This document shows positions 1 through 5,681 of a DNA stretch of 6,142 bases, piece by piece. This stretch comes from an uncultured Verrucomicrobiota bacterium (GTDB lineage Bacteria; Verrucomicrobiota; Verrucomicrobiia; Chthoniobacterales; SZAS-18): the NCBI GenBank assembly GCA_937873255.1, contig CALMVM010000636.1, forward strand, positions 1 through 6,142, written 5' to 3'. Both the position numbers and the translations under genes were made by a program. Numbering within the stretch: position 1 is the stretch's first letter; every line of letters begins with the position of its first letter. The notes under the pieces were generated by a model that was not told the origin of the DNA, did not search any database, and worked only from the letters and a program-made list of their open reading frames with translations.

Positions 1-637
1 TCGTGGCAAGATGCAGCGCCGCGTCGTCGTCCATCCGCACGCGGTGCGAGCCGAGACCGCGTTCGGGGTCGCGGAGCGCATTTTCAATCAGGCGGACGAG
101 GTGGGCGGGCGTCAGCGGCTCCAGTTGGAAAACCTGCGAGCGGCTGACGAGCGGGCCATTGACGGCGAAGAATGGGTTCTCCGTGGTCGCCCCGAGCAAC
201 CGGACCGTGCCGCGCTCCACGTCGGGCAACAGCGCGTCCTGCTGGGCACGATTGAACCGATGGATCTCGTCGATGAACAGGATCGTGCGCGCGTCGGGAT
301 TGAGCTTCAGACGGTTGTCGGCCGTGGCGATCACGCGTCGGATGTCGCTGACCGTGCTCTCGACGCCGCTCAACCGCTCGAACTTCGCCTTCGTGACCCG
401 CGCGATGACTTCCGCCAAGCTGGTCTTGCCCGTGCCAGGCGGGCCGTGGAAAATCGCGGAGTAGAGTCGGTCGGCCTCAATGGCCCGGCGCAGAAGTTTG
501 CCCGGAGCGAGGAGATGTTCCTGCCCGACGTATTCGTCCAAGGTGCGCGGACGCATGCGCGTGGAAAGTGGTGCCTGGGCATTGACCGCGCCCTCGTCGG
601 AACGGGCCGGGTCGGCAAAAAGATCGCGGGTCTCCAC
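1..637 (-). CDS. rarA: RarA (MgsA) AAA+ ATPase, N-terminal 212 residues, cut by window edge
   Basis: RarA is a cytoplasmic AAA+ ATPase related to clamp-loader subunits and eukaryotic WRNIP1. It acts at stalled replication forks and in recombination. Visible in order: the family N-terminus (METRDLFADP, then MRPRTLDEYVGQEHLL at 28-43), Walker A GPPGTGKT at 65-72, Walker B ILFIDEIH at 119-126, sensor 1 GATTENP at 149-155, and SR at 165-166 in the arginine-finger position. The family is usually about 430-450 residues, so roughly half is here; the rest lies left of base 1 and nothing suggests a broken gene. The start is GTG at 637: the frame has a stop (TGA, 685-683) twelve codons into the upstream side, no ATG comes before the conserved region, and METRDLFAD fits known RarA N-termini. 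No Shine-Dalgarno sequence precedes it. The gene follows gluQ by 42 bases on the same strand, so co-transcription is likely. Confidence 0.94.
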   Translation of the reverse strand, partial: METRDLFADPARSDEGAVNAQAPLSTRMRPRTLDEYVGQEHLLAPGKLLRRAIEADRLYSAIFHGPPGTGKTSLAEVIARVTKAKFERLSGVESTVSDIRRVIATADNRLKLNPDARTILFIDEIHRFNRAQQDALLPDVERGTVRLLGATTENPFFAVNGPLVSRSQVFQLEPLTPAHLVRLIENALRDPERGLGSHRVRMDDDAALHLAT

Positions 638-679
638 AACGAATTCGCCGCAGGCTACACCCGCCGGCAGCTTTTGGCA

Positions 680-1528
680 TCAACGATCCGTCGCCGGCCG
701 CAGAGTGGCCGGGTCAACACCCGCCTCGCGCAAAGCCCGCAGACTGTGCGCGCCCGAGCGTTTCGCCAGCCGCTGCCCGGCGGCGTCGAGCACCAGCGGG
801 CAGTGGAAAAAGGCGGGCGCGCGAAATCCCAGCGCGCGGTAAATCAGAATCTGCTGCGCCGTCGAGGGCAGGAGGTCTGCTCCTCGCACGACCTCGGTGA
901 TTCCCATCGCTGCGTCGTCCGTCACCACCGCCAACTGGTACGCGGGCACACCGTCCTTCCGCCAGACGATGAAGTCGCCGAAATCCATGCCCGCCACGAA
1001 CCGTTGTGGACCCGCCGCGCCATCGTGGAACACGACAGCCTCGTCCGTGGGAGTGCGAAAACGCCAATTCACATCCGTCGGGAGGCTTTCGACAAATGGG
1101 ACCGGCTGATCGGGGCGGCATGTCCCCGGGTAATTCGCCTCGTGCTCCCCGGCGTGAGGCGCGCCGAGCGCGCGTGCCACGTCGCGTCTCGTACAGCGGC
1201 AAGGGTAGATCGCGCCGGTCGCGGCCAACTGCCGCCAAACTTTCTCGTAGAAGGCGGTCCGCTCGCTCTGAACGTAAGGCCAGAGCCCACCGCCGACATC
1301 CGGGCCTTCATTCCACGTGAGGCCGTACCAACGCATATCCTCCCGCAGGGCGTCGGCATATTTCGGCTTGCAGCGTTCGCGGTCAAGATCCTCGATCCGC
1401 AACACAAGAGATCCATCGCGTGCTTGGCATCGTGCCTGCGCCGTCCAAAACGTCGCCGCGTGCCCCAAGTGCAAATAGCCGGTCGGGGAGGGGGCAATCC
1501 GCCCGCGATAGGTCGGGTTGTCCGGCAC
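680..1528 (-). CDS. gluQ: Glutamyl-Q tRNA(Asp) synthetase (GluQ-RS)
   Basis: This is a truncated paralogue of glutamyl-tRNA synthetase. The family activates glutamate with ATP and attaches it to queuosine at position 34 of tRNA(Asp), without needing an anticodon-binding domain. The 282 residues match the family (about 290-310) and contain only the class I catalytic part. Visible: PSPTGYLHLGHA at 13-24 (HIGH motif as HLGH), IEDLD at 45-49, zinc ligands C110 and C112 (CRC) with Y133 and C137 (YPGTC), VRGADLLPSTAQQ at 214-226, and RLAKRSG at 253-259 in place of KMSKS, as in GluQ rather than GltX. The start used is GTG at 1528, 14 bases after the upstream gene's stop. A CTG at 1537 with GGAG eight bases upstream is a less likely alternative (it would begin LFRVPDN). 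The protein's substrate implies that the organism makes queuosine; no queuosine genes are in the window. Confidence 0.94.
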   Translation of the reverse strand: MPDNPTYRGRIAPSPTGYLHLGHAATFWTAQARCQARDGSLVLRIEDLDRERCKPKYADALREDMRWYGLTWNEGPDVGGGLWPYVQSERTAFYEKVWRQLAATGAIYPCRCTRRDVARALGAPHAGEHEANYPGTCRPDQPVPFVESLPTDVNWRFRTPTDEAVVFHDGAAGPQRFVAGMDFGDFIVWRKDGVPAYQLAVVTDDAAMGITEVVRGADLLPSTAQQILIYRALGFRAPAFFHCPLVLDAAGQRLAKRSGAHSLRALREAGVDPATLRPATDR

Positions 1529-1542
1529 GCGGAACAGCGTCT

Positions 1543-2181
1543 CTACTCCGAGGGGATAACGAAAGCGATTTCGCGGCTGCCGGTCTTGCGCACGCCGGGT
1601 CCGTAAGTGTGTTGAGCCCAGCCGTTGAGGTCATCCTCACTGCCGCGACCGCTGAACATCACCACGCCGTCCACCCGGACGACGGCAGCCGTCACGACGG
1701 GATCATCGCTCCAATCGGAGATGTTGAACACGTATCGGCCCGCGCCGTCGAACGGCACGCTCACCCGCCACGGATGATCGGGCGTGACCTTGTGCGACCC
1801 GGCGGAATCACCGTCGCGGCTGGTCAATTTCGTGACGGTCGCCGTGCTCGGCAGCTTGAAACTCAACTCGGCGCTTCCGACCGACACTTTCTCGCCGCGC
1901 GGCGCGCGTCCGAAATACGCCTGCACGGAGCCCTTCGACACCGCGAGTTCGATCTCGACGACGTGCTGCCCAGCCTGACGCTCCACCACCACCGGCGTCG
2001 GCTGCGCGGGTTGCACCGTGACCGTCGTCCCGTTGGCCGGAGTGGGCTGGCCGGGGATCGTGGTCGTGACGGTCGTCGTGGTGGTGGTCGAGGTTTCCTG
2101 CTGCGCGCGCAGGTTCGAGAGGGAGGCGCCCGCGAACGTCAGGGCCGCCAGGGACAACGCGGGGGTAAAACGAAGTTTCAT
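1543..2181 (-). CDS. Secreted protein of unknown function with Thr-rich linker
   Basis: I do not recognise the family. The 212-residue protein begins with a signal peptide (MKLRF, hydrophobic core about 7-19, probable cleavage after LRA at 26), so it is exported. Residues 31-41 are almost all Thr, and about 42-66 are Pro/Thr/Gln/Val-rich: a low-complexity spacer. Residues 70-212 are predicted by eye to be a beta-rich globular domain, with alternating hydrophobic stretches (HVVEIELAVSKGSVQAYFG, WRVSVPFDGAGRYVFNISD, VVRVDGVVMFSGRG). No cysteine, catalytic motif or membrane helix is seen after the signal. The start is the ATG at 2181, which begins the signal peptide directly; no Shine-Dalgarno sequence is seen. 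It lies 72 bases downstream of the DUF1573 gene and 14 bases upstream of gluQ. It could be a surface or matrix protein, but no function is claimed. Confidence 0.82.
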   Translation of the reverse strand: MKLRFTPALSLAALTFAGASLSNLRAQQETSTTTTTTVTTTIPGQPTPANGTTVTVQPAQPTPVVVERQAGQHVVEIELAVSKGSVQAYFGRAPRGEKVSVGSAELSFKLPSTATVTKLTSRDGDSAGSHKVTPDHPWRVSVPFDGAGRYVFNISDWSDDPVVTAAVVRVDGVVMFSGRGSEDDLNGWAQHTYGPGVRKTGSREIAFVIPSE

Positions 2182-2213
2182 GTTGAAGAGGAATCGTACC
2201 GGCCACGCCCCGC

Positions 2214-2244
2214 GAGCGGCAAGGACGAGTATTTTGCCACGCTC
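2214..2244 (-). other. Imperfect intergenic hairpin
   Basis: In the 72-base spacer between the DUF1573 gene and the Thr-rich secreted protein gene, the minus strand reads GAGC-GT-GGCAA, an 11-base loop, then TTGCC-GCTC. That is a 9-bp stem with a 2-base bulge, starting ten bases after the DUF1573 stop codon. No T-run follows the stem, so it is not a typical intrinsic terminator. It could be an RNA-processing or stability hairpin between two cistrons, or a chance structure in GC-rich DNA. Confidence 0.35.
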
Positions 2245-2253
2245 TTCGCCGGA

Positions 2254-2931
2254 TCATTGCTCGGCGATCTGGGGCGCTTTCACCGTCGCGTAGGCGCGGA
2301 ACGTCTTTTCCTCGTCGCCGTACCGGCAGTGGATCGTCAGCGTCGCAAACGCCATTTGCGCGGTCTGCGCGGGGGTGATGTCCAGGCGGTATTTGCGCCC
2401 CTTGACGAGCGTCTGTATGGCGACGCGCATCCCGGTGTTGGACGATTGCACGGTGATCTCGTCGATGGGGGTGTCCTGCATCAATTCCAGCGAGATTTCC
2501 TTGGGCCGCGCGGCCTCGTCGTGCTTCCACGCCACGTACGGTGGCGCGATCCGCAAAACCTCCGGAATCTGCACGGCCAGCGTCAGCAGGGTCGGCTGTT
2601 CGCGGTCGCTCGTGGAAACGGCAATCGTTTTCGTCTGGAGCCCGACATGATTGCCGACCGTGTAACGCGCCACGATGTCGCCGCTTGCGCCCGGTTCATA
2701 ATGGCGTTTTTCGAGTTCGGCCGTCGTGCAGCCGCAATCGCTCTCGATCTGGCGCACGTCCACGGCCTGCTTGCCGGAGTTGGTAAAGTGGAATTTCGCC
2801 TCCAGGACCGTCGTGCGGGCGTCGGCCTTCAACTCGACGGTTTTTTGGGTCCAGGTCAGTTCAGCCCGGGCGGGACAAACCGCCAGGAATAGCCCGGCGA
2901 ACAACAGCAGCATCACGAATCGTGGTTGCAT
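2254..2931 (-). CDS. Secreted DUF1573-domain protein
   Basis: This 225-residue exported protein has a signal peptide (MQPRF, hydrophobic core 6-18, probable cleavage at ARA|EL after residue 23). Residues about 28-110 match the DUF1573 pattern: an Ig-like fold with KFHFTNSGKQAVDVRQIESD and the signature SDCGCTT at 65-71, followed by the YEPGASGDIVARY turn. Such domains (ASH/HYDIN-like) are common in Bacteroidota, Planctomycetes and Verrucomicrobia, and their function is not established. Residues 120-225 form a second beta-rich region ending AYATVKAPQIAEQ. LAVC at 16-19 resembles a lipobox, but Val at -1 makes lipidation unlikely. The start is the ATG at 2931. A GAGGGG lies about 14 bases upstream, too far for a normal Shine-Dalgarno. 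It is divergent from the FKBP gene across 121 bases and is the first gene of the minus-strand block. Confidence 0.88.
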   Translation of the reverse strand: MQPRFVMLLLFAGLFLAVCPARAELTWTQKTVELKADARTTVLEAKFHFTNSGKQAVDVRQIESDCGCTTAELEKRHYEPGASGDIVARYTVGNHVGLQTKTIAVSTSDREQPTLLTLAVQIPEVLRIAPPYVAWKHDEAARPKEISLELMQDTPIDEITVQSSNTGMRVAIQTLVKGRKYRLDITPAQTAQMAFATLTIHCRYGDEEKTFRAYATVKAPQIAEQ

Positions 2932-3029
2932 GAATGGGTATTTCGCCCCTCACGGTGCCACCACCGGGGCCTTCCGACAATACCGGCTTCGCAAAGAAAC
3001 CTCCGGCGAGGCACGCCCGCCGCCGGGGG

Positions 3030-3044
3030 AAGGATCGATTCCTT
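3030..3044 (+). other. Small hairpin upstream of the FKBP start
   Basis: AAGGA (3030-3034), a 5-base loop TCGAT and TCCTT (3040-3044) form a perfect 5-bp inverted repeat ending eight bases before the FKBP ATG at 3053. The only purine-rich Shine-Dalgarno-like stretch (GGGGGAAGGA, 3025-3034) overlaps its left arm and is otherwise about 18 bases from the start. The stem is short and could be chance. Confidence 0.25.
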
Positions 3045-3052
3045 GCACGCTG

Positions 3053-3520
3053 ATGAAACCCACCAAAACCCTCACCGCCCTCGCCGCCGTCGCGGCCCTC
3101 GCGCTGACTTCCCCAACTCTCATGGCTCAATCCGCTCTCGAAAAAGGTCAGGCTTACATGACCGAAAACGCCAAAAAGGAAGGTGTCAAAACCACCGCCA
3201 GCGGCCTCCAGTACAAAGTCTTGACCGAAGGCACCGGCAAGAGTCCGAAGGCGACCGACACCGTGCTCGTGCATTACCGGGGCACGTTGTTGAACGGTAC
3301 GGAGTTCGATTCGTCCTACAAACGCAAGGAACCCATCGAGTTCCCGTTGAACGGCGTCATCCCCGGCTGGACCGAAGGGGTGCAACTGATGAAAGAAGGC
3401 GCGAAGTACCAGTTCGTGATCCCGTCCAATCTCGCGTACGGCCGTCGCGGCACGCCGGGCGGCCCCATCGGACCGGACGAGACGCTGATCTTCGAGGTGG
3501 AGTTGCTGAAGGTTCGTTAA
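3053..3520 (+). CDS. Secreted FKBP-type peptidyl-prolyl cis-trans isomerase (Mip/FkpA-like)
   Basis: The enzyme isomerises X-Pro bonds and assists folding of exported proteins. A signal peptide (MKPTK, core 7-19, probable cleavage LMA|QS after residue 25) places it in the periplasm or outside the cell. A short helical segment (27-44) gives way to the Mip-family join TTASGLQYKVLTEGTG at 47-62, then a complete FKBP domain at about 65-155. Binding-pocket residues are all present: Y75, F85 and D86 (EFDSS), V102 and I103, W106 (GVIPGWTEG), Y129 (LAYG) and F147 (LIFEVELL). At 155 residues it is shorter than FkpA or Mip, because the N-terminal dimerisation helices are nearly absent. The start is the ATG at 3053, which directly begins the signal peptide; reading further upstream gives non-signal sequence. 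It is divergent from the DUF1573 gene and convergent with the anti-sigma gene. Confidence 0.95.
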   Translation: MKPTKTLTALAAVAALALTSPTLMAQSALEKGQAYMTENAKKEGVKTTASGLQYKVLTEGTGKSPKATDTVLVHYRGTLLNGTEFDSSYKRKEPIEFPLNGVIPGWTEGVQLMKEGAKYQFVIPSNLAYGRRGTPGGPIGPDETLIFEVELLKVR

Positions 3521-3549
3521 GCACATCGTTCGCGTCGCGTGCGTCGTGC

Positions 3550-3599
3550 CCCGGCGAATCCCCGGGTTCGACGTTTGATGGGTGCCGGTCGTCACGACC
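3550..3599. terminator. Two small stem-loops between convergent genes, possible bidirectional terminator
   Basis: The 84-base gap between the FKBP and anti-sigma stops holds CCCGG-7-base loop-CCGGG (3550-3566) and GGTCG-TCA-CGACC (3587-3599). The second is a near-perfect palindrome that begins five bases after the anti-sigma stop on the minus strand. Neither is followed by a run of T on either strand, so intrinsic termination is uncertain; the position between converging genes is the main argument. Confidence 0.25.
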
Positions 3600-3604
3600 T
3601 CCGG

Positions 3605-4933
3605 TCAGCGGTGAACATCCCGCGCGGACGGGTGCAGCAAAGCGCGTTCGGCGGCGGTGTAAGGCCGCACGCGTAGCTCGGGAGGCACGGTGCTACCAGA
3701 CCCTGATTTCGCCCGCGTTTCGGTCTTGGCGGCGGGGGCCGCCGCGGTCTCCTTCAGAAGCTCTCCGTTCAAGTTGAAGACGAAGCGGGTCTCGTCGTCC
3801 GTCGGAAGCTGATCTTCCCATTGTAGACTGGCTTCGGCACCGGACACGACCGCGTGCGCGCGTAGAAATCGCGTTGCGCCCGTGCGTCGGTCGGTCGTCA
3901 CCGCGCTGAGCGCCGCCTTGTCGGCCGGGGCTTTTGTCGCAAGTGCCACGGCCGGCAGGGTCGCCCCTTCGATCTGCAACCGACACAACCCGAGATCGGC
4001 ACTGTCCCCGAGGATCGTCGCGGAGGTTTCGCTTCCGTTGGCAAAAAGCACCGTCGGTCGCGTTCCCGCCACGGGCAACGGTTGGGCCGCGAGAATCCCG
4101 CCTTCGGCGGTGACCGCCACGCCGCCGACGACCGAGCCGTCCGCCGTGCGAATACGGACCAGCGACCGGCCGATGCGGTCGATCGGCGCGCCCGACACGC
4201 CGCCCGACACGCCGGCCGACGCGCCGGACGCTGGTGCTTCGGGTGGGGCGGCCACCGGCCGTTGCATGGAGGGTTTGGCCGCGTCAGCGGTGGCCATCGC
4301 GGGGGCGGACCGCCGGTTGATGGCGCTTGCCGAGGCGGTCTCGTCGCGCCGGGTTCGTTCGGTGTCCATGGCGACCAGAGCGTCGGCGTCCGGTGTTGCG
4401 AGATTCGCGCCGGGCTCCGTGGCGGCGGGGACAGGCTGGTCGCGGGCGGTATCAGCCGGCGCATCCGCCTGCGCGACGCTCTTGGCGGCGGGCGAGGTTT
4501 CCACGGGTGGCGGCGCGGCAACCGACGAAGGGGAATTCGTCGCGGCGGGACGCGGCGGCTCCGATGTCACCGTTCTCGACGACGGGGCGCGCCGCAACGC
4601 GAGAGGCGTCAGCGCGCCGAGCGCCACGATGGCGGCAGCGATCTTCCATCCGGGCGCGGCCGTCCATTTCAATCCCCCCTTCCGCGAAAAAGGAAATGCG
4701 ACGACCTTGCCCGGCGGCGGCTCGGTGGCGCGCGCTTTCCAGTACGCCTCGTTTTCGTGGTCGTATTCCTCCTCCAGCGCGCGCGCCAGCGCCGACGTTC
4801 GCTCGACCTCGGCCCGCGCCTCGGGAGACGCGGCCAGGATTTGCTCGACCGCTTCCCGCTCCGCCGGGTCGGACTCGCCCAGAGCGTACGCGGTCAGCCG
4901 TGGATCGTCGGGATCAAAGACAGGTGTGTTCAT
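3605..4933 (-). CDS. Membrane anti-sigma factor-like protein with degenerate trypsin-like (S1C) periplasmic domain
   Basis: Residues 1-70 of 442 resemble the sigma-binding head of verrucomicrobial/planctomycetal anti-sigma factors (DPRLTAYALGESDPAEREAVE at 10-30, then helical, acidic); there is no zinc HxxxCxxC motif. One transmembrane helix lies at about 96-113 (WKIAAAIVALGALTPLAL). A Pro/Ala/Thr-rich linker covers 115-255. Residues about 256-400 follow the DegP/HtrA protease pattern: VRIRTADGSVVGG, GGILAAQPL, LFANGSETSATILGDSADLGLCRL and FVFNLNGELL. By hand alignment the catalytic His is P285 and the Ser is near E381; only the Asp (D313) may remain, so it should be inactive. Inferred role: hold the sigma factor encoded 16 bases upstream, and respond to a periplasmic signal. 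The start is ATG 4933 (MNTPVFDPDD); an in-frame start 15 codons earlier overlaps the sigma gene and adds non-conserved sequence. It could instead be a scaffold without anti-sigma activity. Confidence 0.82.
   Translation of the reverse strand: MNTPVFDPDDPRLTAYALGESDPAEREAVEQILAASPEARAEVERTSALARALEEEYDHENEAYWKARATEPPPGKVVAFPFSRKGGLKWTAAPGWKIAAAIVALGALTPLALRRAPSSRTVTSEPPRPAATNSPSSVAAPPPVETSPAAKSVAQADAPADTARDQPVPAATEPGANLATPDADALVAMDTERTRRDETASASAINRRSAPAMATADAAKPSMQRPVAAPPEAPASGASAGVSGGVSGAPIDRIGRSLVRIRTADGSVVGGVAVTAEGGILAAQPLPVAGTRPTVLFANGSETSATILGDSADLGLCRLQIEGATLPAVALATKAPADKAALSAVTTDRRTGATRFLRAHAVVSGAEASLQWEDQLPTDDETRFVFNLNGELLKETAAAPAAKTETRAKSGSGSTVPPELRVRPYTAAERALLHPSARDVHR
4189..4224 (-). 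repeat. 12-bp tandem repeat, three copies, in the anti-sigma linker
   Basis: Units CGCCCGACACGC at 4189-4200 and 4201-4212 are identical, and the third (4213-4224) differs at two bases. In frame they encode repeated four-residue units (SAGV-SGGV-SGAP) at about residues 238-250, just before the degenerate protease domain. Copy number can change by slippage without a frameshift, altering only linker length. Confidence 0.7.
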
Positions 4934-4949
4934 CGAAGTTGAGCGCGAC

Positions 4950-5522
4950 TTACGATCCGGCGGAGGCGAGGTAATCACCGGCGGCCTTCGCGTGTTGCTC
5001 GCGCAACGCCTTGAGACCGCGGTGAATCAGAAAACCGACGTTGCTGACCGAGAGCCGGGTGATGTCGCTGATTTCCTGATAGCTCAGGCCGTTCTGGAAT
5101 TTGAGTTGGATGACCTCCTGCTGCCGGGGCGGGAGTTTGGCGAGCAGCCGCAACAGAAAGCCCGCCGCCTCCTTGCGCGCGAGTTGCTCGGCCGGTCCCG
5201 GCTCGTGACTGGGAATCTCGTCGGCCATTTCCTGGTCGAGGTAGGTCATGCGTCGTTCCTTGCGGCAAACGTCCAGTGCACGGTGGCGGCAGACCGTGAA
5301 CAGCCAGCGCGCCGTCGCCGTGCCGTCGTCGGGACCCGCCGCGACCGGGCCGCGCTGTTGCAGGCGCAAAAAAGTGTCTTGCACCACGTCGCGCGCCCGT
5401 TCGGGGCAGCCCACGATCCGGCCGGCGTATTGCACCAGCGGCAACTCGTAACGCCGCACCAGGACCCGCCACCACCCGTCGGGGTCGCTCGCGGGCTCGG
5501 TCGCGGGAGGCTCGGCAATCAT
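4950..5522 (-). CDS. ECF-type RNA polymerase sigma factor
   Basis: This 190-residue protein has the two-domain ECF layout. Region 2 (about 22-92) shows ERARDVVQDTFLRLQQ at 41-56 and RWLFTVCRHRALDVCRKERR at 72-91, which contact core polymerase and the -10 element. Region 4 (about 115-176) shows LLAKLPPRQQEVIQLKF at 126-142 and the helix-turn-helix LSYQEISDITRLSVSNVGFLIHRGLKALRE at 146-175, which reads the -35 element. No extra sensory domain is present. The start is ATG 5522 (MIAEPPATEP), which gives the normal ECF length; the frame stays open upstream to 5693 but that part is non-conserved and overlaps the divergent lipoprotein gene. The anti-sigma-like gene begins 16 bases after its stop, the standard order for such pairs. 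Many ECF factors drive their own operon; its promoter would lie in 5523-5681. Confidence 0.93.
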   Translation of the reverse strand: MIAEPPATEPASDPDGWWRVLVRRYELPLVQYAGRIVGCPERARDVVQDTFLRLQQRGPVAAGPDDGTATARWLFTVCRHRALDVCRKERRMTYLDQEMADEIPSHEPGPAEQLARKEAAGFLLRLLAKLPPRQQEVIQLKFQNGLSYQEISDITRLSVSNVGFLIHRGLKALREQHAKAAGDYLASAGS

Positions 5523-5545
5523 CGGGTCGCTACAGAGGGTTTGAC

Positions 5546-5573
5546 GCCGGACCGGCTTTTTTCTTAGAAAAAA
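5546..5573. promoter_or_regulatory. Two adjacent palindromes upstream of the sigma gene
   Basis: GCCGG-A-CCGGC (5546-5556 region) abuts TTTTTTCT-T-AGAAAAAA (5557-5573), a palindrome with 8-bp arms around one central base, in otherwise GC-rich DNA. Both lie 24-51 bases upstream of the sigma start, inside its presumed promoter or leader. The A/T island also contains a -10-like TTCTAA on the minus strand. Either could be an operator. A hairpin of GCCG/CGGC followed by six T on the plus strand also resembles a weak terminator, but no plus-strand gene ends there. Confidence 0.4.
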
Positions 5574-5641
5574 CTCGCCGACGACCGTCGAGCGCGCGGG
5601 TTTATCGCCACCCTCCGGTGTCAGGCGTGGTAAATTGCGGT

Positions 5642-5670
5642 TTGACAAGCGCCGCCGCCAGCGATTTAGA
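5642..5670 (+). promoter_or_regulatory. Candidate sigma-70-type promoter for the lipoprotein gene
   Basis: A perfect TTGACA (5642-5647) is followed after 17 bases by TTTAGA (5665-5670), a weak -10 match. Transcription would begin near 5676-5678, only a few bases before the ATG at 5682, which implies a leaderless or nearly leaderless mRNA. That agrees with the absence of a Shine-Dalgarno sequence there. The evidence is a motif match only. Confidence 0.35.
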
Positions 5671-5681
5671 ACAACGTGCCC

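Noticed and set aside
477..683. ATG at 680 overlapping the gluQ stop (TGATG) as a start for rarA
   Set aside because: That ATG is in a different frame; its product lacks RarA residues, while the GTG at 637 opens directly into the RarA N-terminus with no sign of a frameshift.
11..1606. Long plus-strand open frame of 531 codons
   Set aside because: It is antisense to rarA and gluQ, whose motifs are unmistakable; its translation is Arg/Ala-rich and without recognisable domains, as expected opposite GC-rich genes.
2872..2890. Lipobox (LAVC) in the DUF1573 protein
   Set aside because: Val at -1 is not accepted in normal lipoboxes, and a good signal peptidase I site (ARA|E) follows four residues later.
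1420..2892. Plus-strand open frame of 490 codons
   Set aside because: It runs opposite three minus-strand genes with signal peptides and domain motifs; its composition is that of an antisense shadow.
3549..3580. tRNA-like GGGTTCGA stretch
   Set aside because: It resembles a T-arm only over a few bases; no acceptor stem, anticodon arm or D-arm could be fitted around it.
3882..5567. Plus-strand open frame of 561 codons
   Set aside because: It is antisense to the anti-sigma and sigma genes; no domain pattern and no plausible start context.
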